A DNA stretch of 64,000 bases, from positions 806,001 through 870,000 of the forward strand of contig WWBZ02000016.1 of the NCBI GenBank assembly GCA_011503125.2, read 5' to 3'. This document shows, in pieces, positions 1 through 10,996 of this stretch. Under the pieces are notes generated by a model. That model was not told where the DNA came from. It did not search any database and saw nothing but the letters and a program-made list of their open reading frames with translations. Each line of letters opens with the position of its first letter. The stretch's first letter is position 1. The stretch is from Botryosphaeria dothidea. Its lineage: Eukaryota; Ascomycota; Dothideomycetes; Botryosphaeriales; Botryosphaeriaceae. Both the position numbers and the translations under genes were made by a program.

Positions 1-1167
1 CGGAAACAAACGGGCAAGGAGTCGAATACGATGTCGCCGTGTTAGAAAAAGTCGCAGCTCTCACCTAGCAAGGTAGGTAAAGAGAAGCGGACCTGTCTAC
101 GGAGAGAAAAGGATTGCAAGTGTACTGCCGCAGTGTTTTTTTTTTATGGTGTTGGCCGCGCTCCGTCTGCGGATCACATGCCACTGGGGAATTCAATCAG
201 CGGGGCGTCCCTGACAGGTTTATGCAAGTCAGATGGCGGTGACGTGTCCGGACCCGAGTCATCAGGTTGTATGGTGCATGTGAGCCTTGTGCGTGGATTC
301 GGAGCAGGGAGAGGGGTGGTCTGCTGCAGCGTCAACGCTTAAAAGCATTCCCCTCGAGCGGAGCAATGTTGTTATCTGTTGAGCTCTTTGAGATGTTGCC
401 TGGTAGAATCAGTAAACCTCCAGCTTCCTTACAGCACTGGTCTTTTTATGTTTCTCAATGAGAAGAGAGGGCAGGCTCAGCGTCACAATACGCATATTCC
501 ATCGCGGCCAAATGATGCTGACTTGCAGTCTACGTATCTTGCATACCTTTATCAGCCTTCAACCACGCTGCGTACAAGATGCTGGTTGATGTAAGGAGAA
601 AGTCAGTTCAAGCCCGCGGCCAATGACAATCGAATTTCAGCCGAATGGTTCTTCCGAAAGCAAGGGCGTGTATCGAATCGGATTAAGCTGTAGGTTAGCA
701 TCTCATTGCACGGAGAGAGTAATCGATAACAGTGATTACCCTGGCCTTTCCGACTTGGGAAAAATATTACCGCTCTAGAGAGAATCACTGACTGCAATCG
801 AAAGCAACACCAACGGGCAATGATGAATTTTAGCAGTCGAAAATATATTGGTTCTCCTTCGATCAAGTAAATTGATCAGAAAGAGAGCGCCCTGTGCCAT
901 TGCTACAATGAAAACGAAATCGGACACAAATTTCACGTTAGTTGATATTCACAAAGGCTCTTGGCTCCACAAGCTTTCTCTGGAATGAGGCCCCCTTACG
1001 ACTACTGCATATCTCGAGGCCATGTCTGTATCATTGGCTTCTCAGCTACTTGACATATCAAAATCTAACGACTGGTGTAACCGCATAAGCCCAGATCCCA
1101 GCCGGAAATCCACGAAAGCGAACGCTAGTATTCATCTGTGCCATCACTCCACAACCTTCACAGCAAC
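1..1167. other. Intergenic stretch, no gene recognised
   Basis: Only short overlapping open frames without recognisable protein features are present on either strand. No tRNA-like or repeat structure was seen. Confidence 0.5.
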
Positions 1168-1815
1168 CTACCCACTGAACCTCCCCAGAGCGTTCATGTA
1201 CAATACCACCTCCGCCACCTCGGCAATCAACTTTCTCCCCTCCCTTGTGCGATCCAACCATTGTAACCCCTCCACCACAACCTTGAACCTCCTATACTCC
1301 AAGAACACCGTCTCCCTCAACTGCCTCACCATATTTTCCACCTTGTCCATCTCCTTCTTCTCATCATCCTCGTATAGCACTTCACCCACCACGATCCTAT
1401 ACTCCACGACCATCCCCCGACACGCCTTCCCAAACCCCTCCGCCTTCAGCGCCCTGACCATCAAGCCAATGTCCGAGCTAGACACACGATCCACATCCTC
1501 CCGCACCATAACCAGCCACTCGCGCCCCGCGCGCATGCTTCTTGCCACGCGCGCCTCCCACCCATTGCGCACCAGACCAGGCACAGCCAGCGCGGTGAGG
1601 AAGTTGAGGAACTGTTCGCGGCCGCGCGGGCGGCGGGGCACGAACGAGGCGGAGAAGATCAAGGGCGACATGGCGAACGCCGGCACGCGGGGGCCGCCGC
1701 CGCACGCGTCGATGAGAACGTCGCCGCTCGCGAGCATCGGGACGCTGGTGCGGTGGGGGCTCTGCCAGATGCGGTCGAAGAGGGCGCTGGACCAGGCCTT
1801 GAGGCGATTCATCAC
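1168..1815 (-). CDS. Hypothetical protein (possible 3' exon of the frame upstream)
   Basis: An open frame of 215 codons on the minus strand with GC-rich third positions and a believable mix of hydrophobic and charged residues. The C-terminal half has helical segments rich in Arg, Glu and Val (around residues 90-200). Its first ATG overlaps the stop of the upstream frame (1812-2549), so the two could be separate neighbouring genes or exons of one gene joined by an intron I could not place. No family was recognised. Function unknown. Confidence 0.4.
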   Translation of the reverse strand: MMNRLKAWSSALFDRIWQSPHRTSVPMLASGDVLIDACGGGPRVPAFAMSPLIFSASFVPRRPRGREQFLNFLTALAVPGLVRNGWEARVARSMRAGREWLVMVREDVDRVSSSDIGLMVRALKAEGFGKACRGMVVEYRIVVGEVLYEDDEKKEMDKVENMVRQLRETVFLEYRRFKVVVEGLQWLDRTREGRKLIAEVAEVVLYMNALGRFSG

Positions 1816-2755
1816 GTATCAGCTGCTTTCTGCTTTTGATACGGAGATTGGGGGTACCGACGAGGCTGATGGTGCTTCTGTGCGAGTTCCAGTGGAAGAC
1901 CGACGAATTCCGGAGGACGAGCGTGAGGATACGATCCCGGATTGGGGCGGGAAGATGTCTGAAGATGCGCGGGCGGCGCGGTCTGGATGATGTTAGCTAA
2001 GTAGGTGCTCTGAGACGGCTTGGACGAGGGTGAGGTGACGTACGCGAAGGTTTGTAGAGTGCTGTAGAAGGAGTGAACGCTGGAGCACTGTTTCGAGATG
2101 TCGTGATCGTAGACGTAGGCACAGGGCATTGTTTGGCGGAGGATCATTTCGAGCTGCATAACCTCAAGTTGACTTAACGGAGGGTCGGTATGACGGTAGG
2201 CAGCGGCGATACGCTCCCGAAGCTCACGGGGGGTATCATAGACGTCTCGGATGCATAGTCCGAAGACGGCTACCCATGGAATGATTGCGGGAGCGCTATT
2301 GATCAAGCCCGCTGCGTAATAAAATCCCCTGGCGACCCAAGCTTCTATCAACCGCCAATAGACTTTGAAATAATACGAAGGTTGGTAGGTGTCACATTGC
2401 GCGAAGTCACTGGTGTTTCGGATGTCTTGCGCTTCGTGGCGTTCTCGGATGTTGCTGGGCAAAGACAGTGAAATGGCGCGAAGACTGCCGAAGATAGTCG
2501 TGAAGACAAGGACGGCGAGGGGACCGTAGTGCTCGATCGCACGGCCGATCTATGCGGATGTCAGCAAGTCCAGACAAATGATGAAGGATTGAAAGTGCAA
2601 GAAAGGTGGATGATACTGACCGGAGCCGCAAAGGGCGTGACGAAGTCGACAAATTCCGGCATGCTGAGCGGTGCCACGAGGTTCACACAAAGTAGCGGAA
2701 TGAGTTGGACAAAGAAATGGGTTGGTAAGGCTGAAGAGGCGGTGGACTAAGAAAG
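1812..2755 (-). CDS. Hypothetical membrane-associated protein, 5' end unresolved
   Basis: Two exons can be read: about 2621-2747 and 1812-2549, joined in phase by a 71-nt intron (2550-2620, GTCAGT donor, ATAG acceptor). The first exon may begin at a CTTTCTTAG acceptor ending at 2748, so more exons lie upstream toward 3.0 kb. The product has hydrophobic segments (IPLLCVNLVAPL; GPLAVLVFTTIFGSL; a third near APAIIPWVAVFGL), which suggests a membrane protein, followed by a Pro/Gln-rich tail. No known family was recognised. The start codon is not determined, and the gene may continue into the frame at 1168-1815. Confidence 0.4.
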
Positions 2756-3242
2756 GCAGAAAGAAGGGCCCACGCCAAGACGTAAATGTAATGTTCTCTG
2801 TTGAATGCGACGCCCGATGGGGAAGAATATGACGACGAGCAAGCAAGTAATAGGACTGTGGGCAGGGAACGAAAGGGTGAGAGGACGTGCATGGCCCCGC
2901 TGATCGTCTTTGGATTGTTCTTTCCCCATGGATGCGCCGACACAGAGTTTCTTCCAGGAAGGTGCACCTTAACAGAGCAGGCAGAATGCGATGCGAGCCC
3001 ACGCACAAAGACTTGACAAATCTGCAATCCGAGGAGATGCTACGCCCCTTCAGGCCAGTACTGCTAAAAATACCCCCTTTTTCACTCTTTGTTCTTCCAC
3101 CCATATCGTGCAATCCTGCTCTTCATCTTGTCTCCAGCATGCGTCATGCTCTCGCTTTGCTTACCTCGCTCTTTCCTCACTCCCTGATATATTTTACTTC
3201 GCTAATGTTTTTCCTCAATCACGCTGGTCCGAATTCTGAGCA

Positions 3243-5219
3243 ATGAATAAGTACACGGTCTTTCTCCTCATTCTTGCGACCCTGGTGGTCCTGCACTTCG
3301 ACGTATGCTGGCCGGTCTCAGCCGTCATCACTGACATTTCTCATTACCTGTCGGCCAAGATGGTATTGAGTTTCCTCAGATCCAGACAAGCAATTACAAC
3401 CTGTTATGCTGCTCACAGCGGCGACGTTCTGGACTTCACATGGTGTCTGGTAGAGGAGCATGAGCAAGTGGACTGCGGCTGGCTCCTCTTAGTCATCCTC
3501 CCTCTTTTCCTAAGAATTGCCTGCGTAGGCCTGGTCCTATACATGGAATTGTTGCTCGCCCGCTCAATGATACGCTGGATCTTGGACACATTTTCGCACT
3601 TCTGTCGAGCATCAAATGGCGCACTTACGAAGCTGTGCACTAACTTCGACAACGGACGGGCCGCCATCCGTGATCTTGAGGCTGCAAAGCAACTTCGGGA
3701 TTTCGGCCACAAGGTTTCCATCTCGTGGAAGGAGCTTATTCAGCCCCTGCTTCCATCTCCTCAGTGCATCGCATATTTCTTGATGAACAGATTCACTTGC
3801 TTCTTTTGGGAGGTCTGCCGAATAGTTGCCCAGATTGTCAGCTGGCTTCGATGGCCCGCTCTGATATTCGGCTTCGTCGAGTTCAATCGCTGGTTTGAGC
3901 GCACAACGATACCGGGACATTGGCAGACGCGTTTTCGGAACGGCTTAGACATCATTCTTCTCGTCCTCGTAATGCTGCTCTTCGCGTGGACGTTCTGCGG
4001 GCCGGGGCGGGGTTCATGTTTCGGGGCTCCCCTACCAGATCCAGTGAGACATTTGGAGATGCAAGATCTGCCTCAAGATGGATCTGCTGTATCAAGTGCG
4101 AAGGTAAGAACACCTCCTGATGAAGATGCTGACCAGGAAGACAATGCAGAGCTTGAGGACCCACAAAATCCTCGTCCGCCTTTCCAGAACCAACAGCATC
4201 CGGCGTACAGGCAGGCACAGTGGTACCCAATGCCAGTCGTTGGTACAGAGGACAGGATGGCGTTCGTAGCGAGGGGAGGGCGGTTGTGTGTTCAGCCCGT
4301 CAATTTCCGGGCAATCGAGCACCCGCCGAGACCGCGCACGACAATGGGCGAACTGGTCAATGCCATGTCGAGGCTCACGCTCGGCATCCGGGCGCCGGTC
4401 GTTCGGGAAGGAGAACCAGCGTCAATGCTGCAACAGAGGCGTACCTTCCGCAGCAACGCAGCCGCGAAGAGGGCGATCGCCGAGAACACTTTGCGGCAGG
4501 CACGCGTCTATTCTTCTGTCGTCAGCGCGGCTCTGGTTCGAAGTGTTGGTGCTCAGCCAATTGCGCCTGCGACAGCATCAACAGCCACACAAACGCCCAT
4601 GCCTGCAGCAGCATCAAAGGCCACACAAACAGGCGCGTCCACAACAGCATCAACGGCTACTCAGACGGATTTTCCTCCGGCTACAGGGAATGTCACTCCA
4701 GCGGATAGAAGCAGCTCTCGGTCCCACGCGTCGTCTCGGATCTCGACGGAATCTTCCAGCTCATACGATGTGCGACAAGGACCGGATAACGGTTCACCAC
4801 AGCCAAAAAATATCAATAGAACTCCGCCTCTGAGTCATGGAAGCGACGAGAGCCCAGATGACAATGATTCACCACGTGAGACCCAGTTTCCTGGTGCACA
4901 ACAGAGGCTGCCTGAGCCAGATCCACCAAACATAGCTGGGGTCCATGTACTGAGGGAATCCCCCTCTGGCGTGCTGCAGAACAATCCACACAGTCACGAT
5001 CCTTTCATCACGCCGGGCGCAACCCAGAAGGATGAGGGTAGCGATCCACCCAGTCCGAACGATCTCACCCACTCTTCGAAGCCCTCAACGCAACCCGGCT
5101 CCCCAGCTGCGGCCACTCCTGATAAAGCCCAAAGCGGTGATGGAGCTAGCTCGTTAGACGGCGGTGATGCCGACAGTGGCATGGCAGGTTGCGTTGTGCG
5201 TTGCCGGGAGAAACGATGA
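3243..5219 (+). CDS. Hypothetical multi-pass membrane protein with long disordered tail
   Basis: Single-exon frame of 658 codons starting at an ATG. The N-terminal ~260 residues hold about four hydrophobic segments (near residues 5-27, 80-105, 180-215 and 232-255). The remaining ~400 residues are low complexity, rich in Ser, Pro, Asp and Gln and probably disordered. Around residues 440-480 there is a three-fold repeat of a unit like TASTATQT. The layout (membrane anchor plus long polar tail) is common among lineage-specific fungal proteins. No family or function was recognised. Confidence 0.65.
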   Translation: MNKYTVFLLILATLVVLHFDVCWPVSAVITDISHYLSAKMVLSFLRSRQAITTCYAAHSGDVLDFTWCLVEEHEQVDCGWLLLVILPLFLRIACVGLVLYMELLLARSMIRWILDTFSHFCRASNGALTKLCTNFDNGRAAIRDLEAAKQLRDFGHKVSISWKELIQPLLPSPQCIAYFLMNRFTCFFWEVCRIVAQIVSWLRWPALIFGFVEFNRWFERTTIPGHWQTRFRNGLDIILLVLVMLLFAWTFCGPGRGSCFGAPLPDPVRHLEMQDLPQDGSAVSSAKVRTPPDEDADQEDNAELEDPQNPRPPFQNQQHPAYRQAQWYPMPVVGTEDRMAFVARGGRLCVQPVNFRAIEHPPRPRTTMGELVNAMSRLTLGIRAPVVREGEPASMLQQRRTFRSNAAAKRAIAENTLRQARVYSSVVSAALVRSVGAQPIAPATASTATQTPMPAAASKATQTGASTTASTATQTDFPPATGNVTPADRSSSRSHASSRISTESSSSYDVRQGPDNGSPQPKNINRTPPLSHGSDESPDDNDSPRETQFPGAQQRLPEPDPPNIAGVHVLRESPSGVLQNNPHSHDPFITPGATQKDEGSDPPSPNDLTHSSKPSTQPGSPAAATPDKAQSGDGASSLDGGDADSGMAGCVVRCREKR

Positions 5220-6069
5220 GATCACGCTGATTGACCGCTTCAGGGGTGGACGGTAAATGACGCCGTTGTATTCTCCCAGACAAAGAATTAGCTGCTTGGT
5301 AGATGAATGAGAACATGTGTAAATTTCTTTGCCTCGGAGTTCTTACCCGTATGATTGCGTGATACTGACGCGTATGGCAAAGACCCTCAACCAGCGCTTG
5401 AATCGACATGAGCAGGAAGTGTTTTCCGTTGGGTCATCATCACTCAGCTCCGCCCCGAAGCGTGGTTCTTGCGAAAGCGAACTGACGCGGATAGTGAAGT
5501 TTTTGAAGAGATTTCCGTGGCTCGTGATCTGAAAATTTATACTAATGCCGCGCTTAGAATGCAGTTGCCTGAACCATCCTCCGGATCTCAGCGAAGCCAT
5601 GGATCGCGGTCGCTCTGACCAGATTTTCGGGGGATTTCTCCGGAAAAATTCTGTCATTGCTCGTAGTAGGGTGTCAAAATTCAGGTACCCGTGTGAGCGC
5701 GGAATTTAATAGGCTGCTGATGGACTAGATCCAGGCATCCACATGGACCGTACCGTGGTTTTCGAAAATGCGAGCTGCGCACGCAACCATCAGATCACAG
5801 CGTCTATACATGTATGACTGTTAGCAAGAAGCCTGGTACAGCTTTTTCGCTTGAAAAGATTGGGTATAAATACTTGCTCATCCTCGGGCTCCTTTCGAAA
5901 CTCCAACCGCCCTCTCACACTTACAAACTCTTCATCAACAACCACAACCAACCACAACCAAACCCACCAAAAACCATATCAACCAAAACCACATCCAGAA
6001 ACAACCACCACCACAACTACCTCATACATCAAACAAACACCTCTTTCAAACTAAAAAGTCACATCAAAC
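5220..6069 (+). promoter_or_regulatory. Promoter and A/C-rich 5' leader of the Thr-rich repeat protein gene
   Basis: A TATA-type element (TATAAATA, 5865-5872) lies about 200 nt before the ATG at 6070. It is followed by a leader made almost wholly of A and C (about 5930-6060, CAACCACAACC-like runs), which would be unstructured in RNA and favours efficient scanning. No other gene was seen in this stretch. Confidence 0.5.
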
Positions 6070-6843
6070 ATGTCGACCTCTACCGCCCTCCTCGCGTCAA
6101 AGTACGCCATCAACAAGCCGACGACCACCTCCTCACCTGCCGAAAACATGGCAAATATCACCTTTTCCTCCAGCAAGAAAAGCTGGGCAGACATGTGGGA
6201 CGAAGATTCCGAAGAATCGACCACCAGCGGCCAGGACAGCAACAACACCACAGACTGCGAGTCAACCTCCTCAAACAAGCAGCCAGCAAGCAAAAAGCCT
6301 TGTGCAGGCATGCTCAGGTCCCGTTGGGCAGACGCCAACTACGAGTGCAAAGGCGCTCAAACACACGCTGAGTACCGCGCAACCAATGGCACCACCACCA
6401 CCACCACCACCACCAAGCAGTCGCCCTCCAAAAACAAGTTGTCCACCTCCACAAACAAGCCGGCCGCCAAGGAGTCCACAGACAAGTGGGACACACCTAC
6501 CTACAACGGATCCACCACAACAATCACAACAACTACAACCACCACAAAGCAGCCAGTCGGCATGCTCAAGTCTCGCTGGTCAACCACCACCAAACAGCCA
6601 ACGACCACCACCACAACCTCCTCCTCAACCTCCTCCTCACCAACAACCTCTTCCACAACAACAAAAACAACCACTCCACCAACACTGACCGAGTTCAAGC
6701 AGCCGGTCGACGACAAGCCAGCACCAGGGATGCTCAAGTCCTGCTGGGCAGACGACACGCACGAGTACAAAGGCTGCCAAACGCGCGCCGAGTATCGGGC
6801 CACCCACAACACCGACAACAAAAACAAGCCAAGAAGGCGGTAA
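6070..6843 (+). CDS. Thr/Lys-rich low-complexity protein with repeated GML(K/R)SxWAD modules
   Basis: Intronless frame of 257 codons. The protein is mostly poly-Thr, Ser and Lys spacer, but three short blocks recur: GMLRSRWAD near residue 79, GMLKSRWS near 166 and GMLKSCWAD near 219. The first and third continue with a matching stretch ending in AEYRAT, so about 27 residues are duplicated. An SWADMWDED block near residue 38 is a diverged relative. No signal peptide or membrane segment is present. The pattern looks like short linear motifs spaced by disordered linker, perhaps copies of a partner-binding peptide. A TATA box and A/C-rich leader suggest strong or inducible expression. Function unknown. 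Confidence 0.65.
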   Translation: MSTSTALLASKYAINKPTTTSSPAENMANITFSSSKKSWADMWDEDSEESTTSGQDSNNTTDCESTSSNKQPASKKPCAGMLRSRWADANYECKGAQTHAEYRATNGTTTTTTTTKQSPSKNKLSTSTNKPAAKESTDKWDTPTYNGSTTTITTTTTTTKQPVGMLKSRWSTTTKQPTTTTTTSSSTSSSPTTSSTTTKTTTPPTLTEFKQPVDDKPAPGMLKSCWADDTHEYKGCQTRAEYRATHNTDNKNKPRRR

Positions 6844-8020
6844 AAACGTGACCGACACTCTTTTTCCCTCACTTCGTCATTTAGTGAAGTTTTTTTTTTT
6901 AACGAGACCGGGTGGATGGCGGGAGGAACCCGTCGGTTTTCAAGTTTTCCAACAAATCATGTTTTTTTTCTCTGAGCGCCACACAAAAGTCGGCGAGGGA
7001 AGAGGGTATAGGGACCCTTTGGGTGGCTGAAGTCCACATGTACACCGAATGAAGTCTATTGCGTTTGGTGACAAACCTGCTTGTTAATGATGACCGCGTG
7101 ATGAATCCTTGATCTTGTGAACTCTATTGCTCATGCTGATTCCCGTGATTTATCCTTGCTCTTGTGATTGCTTTTTGAAGTGCGGAGATTTCTGTGTTGT
7201 GTGTTTGCTTTTTCGCTACCATGGAGAGAGTCGGGTCACGTGACGTCATTCTCCGATGTTGTATCCGCAACGGAGCGTCGAATGTCAAGCGGTGCTCAGG
7301 AAGAAGAGAAGGTCAGTTATAATGGAGCAATGTCAGATACTTACGAAGTTCATGAAAGCGCTTCCCTTCTGAGCGATACGGAGCCGATTGCAGAGCGTGA
7401 TTTTGTCTGTCGATGAAAGACAGGAGCAGATGATAAAGGGCGCGAAGGTCATTGTTAGTGCATGCTTCGAATAAAATTCCTGAATTTCTTTTGATACTAT
7501 AGCGATATCTTGGGCCGTCGGGCAAGCTTCCGTTGTAGGACACGGTTGAGGAACCGAAGGTGGTGTGTCGTCGCGGACTGTTGGCAGCGGCATCTTCGGT
7601 GTCTCGGCGAGTTCGAGACCAACCACGAGCCAGCGAGAGAGTCGGCATTCTCGGACTTTAGCCAATGCGTCGTCGGAGTTGAGATGGGGAGCCTGGACGA
7701 AGAGTGGGATGCCGGGTTGGAGAGCGGGTCGAGGCCTGTAGCCTGAGGAAGGCGACAACGGGTGCGGCACGAGGAATTTTCCCCGACGCCGCTGCAGCCA
7801 ACCAACCACAGCCTCTCCCTTCACTCCTAACAGCAATGCCCACTGCGCTTGCAGCCACTACGGGAAAATCGGCCGTTTACAGCTCTAGACTCATCATGGC
7901 GAGCAACATGGCCGCTGACTCTTTGCCGCTTCTGCCTGTCTCTCCGGTCTTCTTCACTTCCACTCTCTCAGACTGCTCGCATCACAAGAAATATTCAACC
8001 TTCTGCCCAATCCCTCATAG
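6844..8020. other. Intergenic region with a TCACGTGACGTCA element
   Basis: No convincing gene. A fused E-box/CRE-like element lies at 7236-7248 (CACGTG overlapping TGACGTCA), about 770 bp before the MFS transporter. bHLH and bZIP regulators bind such sites; whether it controls the transporter is unknown. Confidence 0.4.
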
Positions 8021-9991
8021 ATGACCTCTGGAAATGCGTCACGTGCCTCAAATCAGTTTGCTGCTGACAACCATGTAACCGATCACGGCCTTCTACCCGC
8101 GTTTGAAGACACCAGAAACTCTCCGGTCAGCGCGGCAGAACAGGATCCTCTTTTGTCAGGCAGATCTTCGCAGGAAGACCAAGATGATCAAGCTTCTGGA
8201 GCCAAGTCAAGACAAGCAAATGAGGATGCACGTCAGCTTCCTCCCGGGATAAGCACGCAATCTGGCGTCACTCAGCTTCCCCTCATCGACGAGGACGAGC
8301 AGGCAGAAAGAGCAAAGGACAAATCAGTGACATGGAGATCTCTCCCACGAAAAGACCAGCTCGCCATTCTGACTCTGGCGAGACTGTCGGAACCTTTGAC
8401 GCAGACCTCGCTCCAGGCTTACATGTTCTACCAGCTGAAGTCGTTTGACCCGTCGCTCCCGGATTCCACCATTTCTTCGCAGGCGGGAATGCTCCAGGGT
8501 GCCTTCACGGCAACGCAATTCGTGACCGCCATTGCTTGGGGAAGGGTGGCGGATTCCGAGTGGGCTGGTCGAAAGAAGGTCATTCTCATTGGCCTTCTGG
8601 GAACAGCCATCTCCGCCCTTGGGTTCGGGTTTTCCAAAAGCTTCGCCACCGCCGTCGTCTTCAGATGTCTCGGAGGAGCGCTCAACGGCAACGTCGGTGT
8701 GATGCGCACCATGATTGCCGAAATCATCAAGGAGAAGAAATATCAGTCACGGGCATTTCTTCTGTTGCCAATGACTTTCAACATTGGCGTCATCATCGGA
8801 CCAATTCTGGGCGGCATCCTGGCTGATCCTGCCGGGAGCTATCCAAAGCTCTTTGGTCCGGGCTCGGTATTTGGTGGCAAGGATGGTGTTGGCTGGATGA
8901 TGGAATGGCCTTACGCTCTGCCCAATTTAGTCAGCGCAGTGTTCCTCTTCTGCTCTTCTATGGCCATCATCTTTGGTCTCAAAGAGACCCACGAGGCCCT
9001 CCAGGATAAGCTAGACTTCGGGATAAGGCTACGCAAATGGATCACGCGTCGCATCTTCCAACGCAGATCCCACGAAGACTACATCCCCATCCCGACCGAC
9101 GAACGTCCAAGCACACCAGACGCTCCCACAGACATCGAAATGGCCAACACTCCCGTCACACCAACAACACCATCCTTCGACACGACCGCCAAGCGCACCA
9201 AGAAGCAGAAACTGCCCCTCCGCCGCATCTGGACGCGCAACGTCGTCCTCACCTTCATCTCCCACGGCCTCCTCTCCATGCACATCGGCACCCTCAACAA
9301 CCTCTGGTTCATCTTCCTCTCCACCCCGCGCTTCGACCCCGCCCACCCTTCTCCGCCCACCCACACGCACAACCGCCTCCCCGTCCACTTCACCGGCGGC
9401 CTCGGCCTGCCGCCCGCGCGCATCGGCATGGCCCTCGCCATCCTCGGCTTCATCGGCATCTCCCTGCAGCTGCTCGTCTACCCGCGCGTCTCGACGCGCC
9501 TCGGCACCATCCGCTCCTTCCGCGCCTCGCTCCTCCTCTTCCCCGTCGCCTACGCCGTGATCCCGTTCCTGGCGATGATCCCGTCGACGGCGGCGCCGCC
9601 GCACCCGGCGTCCGGGCCGCTCGTGTGGATTGGGATTACGGGGGTGCTGCTGATCGTGGTGACGGGGCGTACGTTTGCGCTGCCGTCGGGCACGATACTG
9701 GTGAATAACTGCTGTCCGCATCCGAGCGTGTTGGGGACGATTCATGGGATTGGGCAGAGCGTGAGTAGTGGAGCGAGGACGCTGGGGCCGGTTGTGGGTG
9801 GGTGGGCTTTCGGGCGGGGGTTGAGGTTGGGTGTGGTGGGGCTGGCGTGGTGGTTATTGGCGGGTGTGGCCATTGTTGGATCTATTGCAGGGACGTTCGT
9901 GAGGGAGGGTAACGGGCATGAGATTGTTCTGCCAGGAGAGGAGGAGAAGGAGGAAGGAGAAGGGGATGGTGTCGTTGAAGGGAGGAGGTAG
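8021..9991 (+). CDS. Major facilitator superfamily transporter (DHA1/zinc-induced-facilitator type)
   Basis: Single-exon frame of 656 codons. After a polar N-terminal region of ~105 residues the hydrophobic core begins. The MFS loop 2-3 signature is visible as WGRVADSEWAGRKKVI near residues 173-188, and a TM5 motif as FNIGVIIGPILGG near residue 250. A long cytoplasmic loop (about residues 330-410, rich in Pro, Thr and Lys) separates two six-helix bundles, and the C-terminus is a Glu/Gly-rich tail. This arrangement matches fungal multidrug or ZIFL-like proton antiporters. The substrate cannot be told from sequence. It lies outside the metabolic cluster that starts at 12.8 kb, though close enough to serve it. 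Confidence 0.85.
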   Translation: MTSGNASRASNQFAADNHVTDHGLLPAFEDTRNSPVSAAEQDPLLSGRSSQEDQDDQASGAKSRQANEDARQLPPGISTQSGVTQLPLIDEDEQAERAKDKSVTWRSLPRKDQLAILTLARLSEPLTQTSLQAYMFYQLKSFDPSLPDSTISSQAGMLQGAFTATQFVTAIAWGRVADSEWAGRKKVILIGLLGTAISALGFGFSKSFATAVVFRCLGGALNGNVGVMRTMIAEIIKEKKYQSRAFLLLPMTFNIGVIIGPILGGILADPAGSYPKLFGPGSVFGGKDGVGWMMEWPYALPNLVSAVFLFCSSMAIIFGLKETHEALQDKLDFGIRLRKWITRRIFQRRSHEDYIPIPTDERPSTPDAPTDIEMANTPVTPTTPSFDTTAKRTKKQKLPLRRIWTRNVVLTFISHGLLSMHIGTLNNLWFIFLSTPRFDPAHPSPPTHTHNRLPVHFTGGLGLPPARIGMALAILGFIGISLQLLVYPRVSTRLGTIRSFRASLLLFPVAYAVIPFLAMIPSTAAPPHPASGPLVWIGITGVLLIVVTGRTFALPSGTILVNNCCPHPSVLGTIHGIGQSVSSGARTLGPVVGGWAFGRGLRLGVVGLAWWLLAGVAIVGSIAGTFVREGNGHEIVLPGEEEKEEGEGDGVVEGRR

Positions 9992-10115
9992 AGTTGAGGC
10001 TGAGTTTTCAGAGGAGACACAGGTCACTTTTCGATGGGCATTTCTCGAGATATCAAGGGCATTTCATTACCATAGAATATAGACTTGAATGATAGAACTC
10101 AATCCGCAGTATCAA

Positions 10116-10122
10116 TCACGTG
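10116..10122 (+). promoter_or_regulatory. TCACGTG E-box upstream of the MsrB gene
   Basis: TCACGTG, the core recognised in yeast by Cbf1 in sulfur-amino-acid gene promoters, sits about 207 bp before the MsrB start. The same heptamer precedes the MetE-like gene at 27.8 kb. Functional relevance here is inferred. Confidence 0.35.
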
Positions 10123-10328
10123 CATCGCGGGATGGCGGGGAACCAGCGTAAGCTCGGACCCCCGGCGTTATCGATTGCAGCGGATGATGACATCTTTGAA
10201 TGCCTCCGCCACTTTCTCTCTCTTTCCGAGGTCAGAAAGCTCCATCCCAGCCCTCCTCCGCTCACTGCTCCAACACACAAGCCCTTCGAGCTCTGCGACC
10301 TAGCTTCCGAACAACAACCATCCAGCTC

Positions 10329-10996
10329 ATGCGCTTCCCGTCCTTCCCAACCGTCGTCCGCGCATTCTACGCTCTCAGCAACACCACCGCGCGCCGCTTC
10401 CCTCTACCGCAGACACCCGCGTCAGCGCGCCTCCCCAACGCTCTCAGATATTCCATGCCCACGATCCCCTTCCTCGGCTCGCTCTTCTCCTCCTCCACCC
10501 GCACCACCATGAGCCACCCCGTTCAGAAAACCGACGAAGAATGGCGCGCCGTCCTCTCGCCTGGTAAGCGCCCCGCGCACGCACGCACGCACCCAATCTG
10601 ACACACTTGCCTCCCCTCACAGAGCAATTCCGCGTCCTCCGCAAACAAGGCACCGAAGCGCCCTTCAGCGGCGAGTACGACAAGCACGCGCCGACCGCGG
10701 GCGTCTACACGTGCGCCGGCTGCGACGCGCCGCTGTACACGGCGCAGCAGAAGTTCAAGTCGGGCTGCGGCTGGCCGGCGTTCTACGACACGGTGCCGGG
10801 CGCGGTGGTGCGGCACGAGGACAGCACGTTCGGCATGCAGCGCACGGAGATTGTGTGCGCGAACTGCGGCGGCCATCTGGGGCATGTGTTCAAGGGCGAG
10901 GGGTACCCGACGCCGACGGACGAGCGGCACTGCGTCAACAGCGTGAGTTTGAGGTTTAAGAACGAGAGCGAGGGTGGGAAGGAAAGCAAGGCGTGA
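10329..10996 (+). CDS. msrB: Peptide-methionine (R)-S-oxide reductase (MsrB)
   Basis: Two exons, 10329-10563 and 10623-10996, joined in phase by a 59-nt GTAAGC intron. It reduces the R epimer of methionine sulfoxide in proteins using thioredoxin. The SelR domain occupies the last ~130 residues. Two zinc-binding pairs (CAGC and CANC), the GCGWPAFY block and the catalytic RHCVNS with its Cys are all present. The start chosen adds ~60 residues rich in Arg, Ser and hydrophobics before MSHPVQK, which looks like a mitochondrial presequence. Starting at the inner ATG (10509) would give a cytosolic form, so dual targeting by alternative starts is plausible. Confidence 0.9.

Noticed and set aside
1022..1990. 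322-codon plus-strand frame
   Set aside because: Thr/Ser-rich start and Arg-rich end are typical of antisense. The minus-strand frames look more protein-like, though this region remains uncertain.
7333..7836. 167-codon minus-strand frame between the Thr-rich protein and MFS genes
   Set aside because: Its first codon is not ATG, it has no domain, and no splice partner was found.
9029..9745. Long minus-strand frame opposite the MFS transporter
   Set aside because: It is Arg/Glu-rich shadow translation of a GC-rich coding strand with a clear MFS protein.
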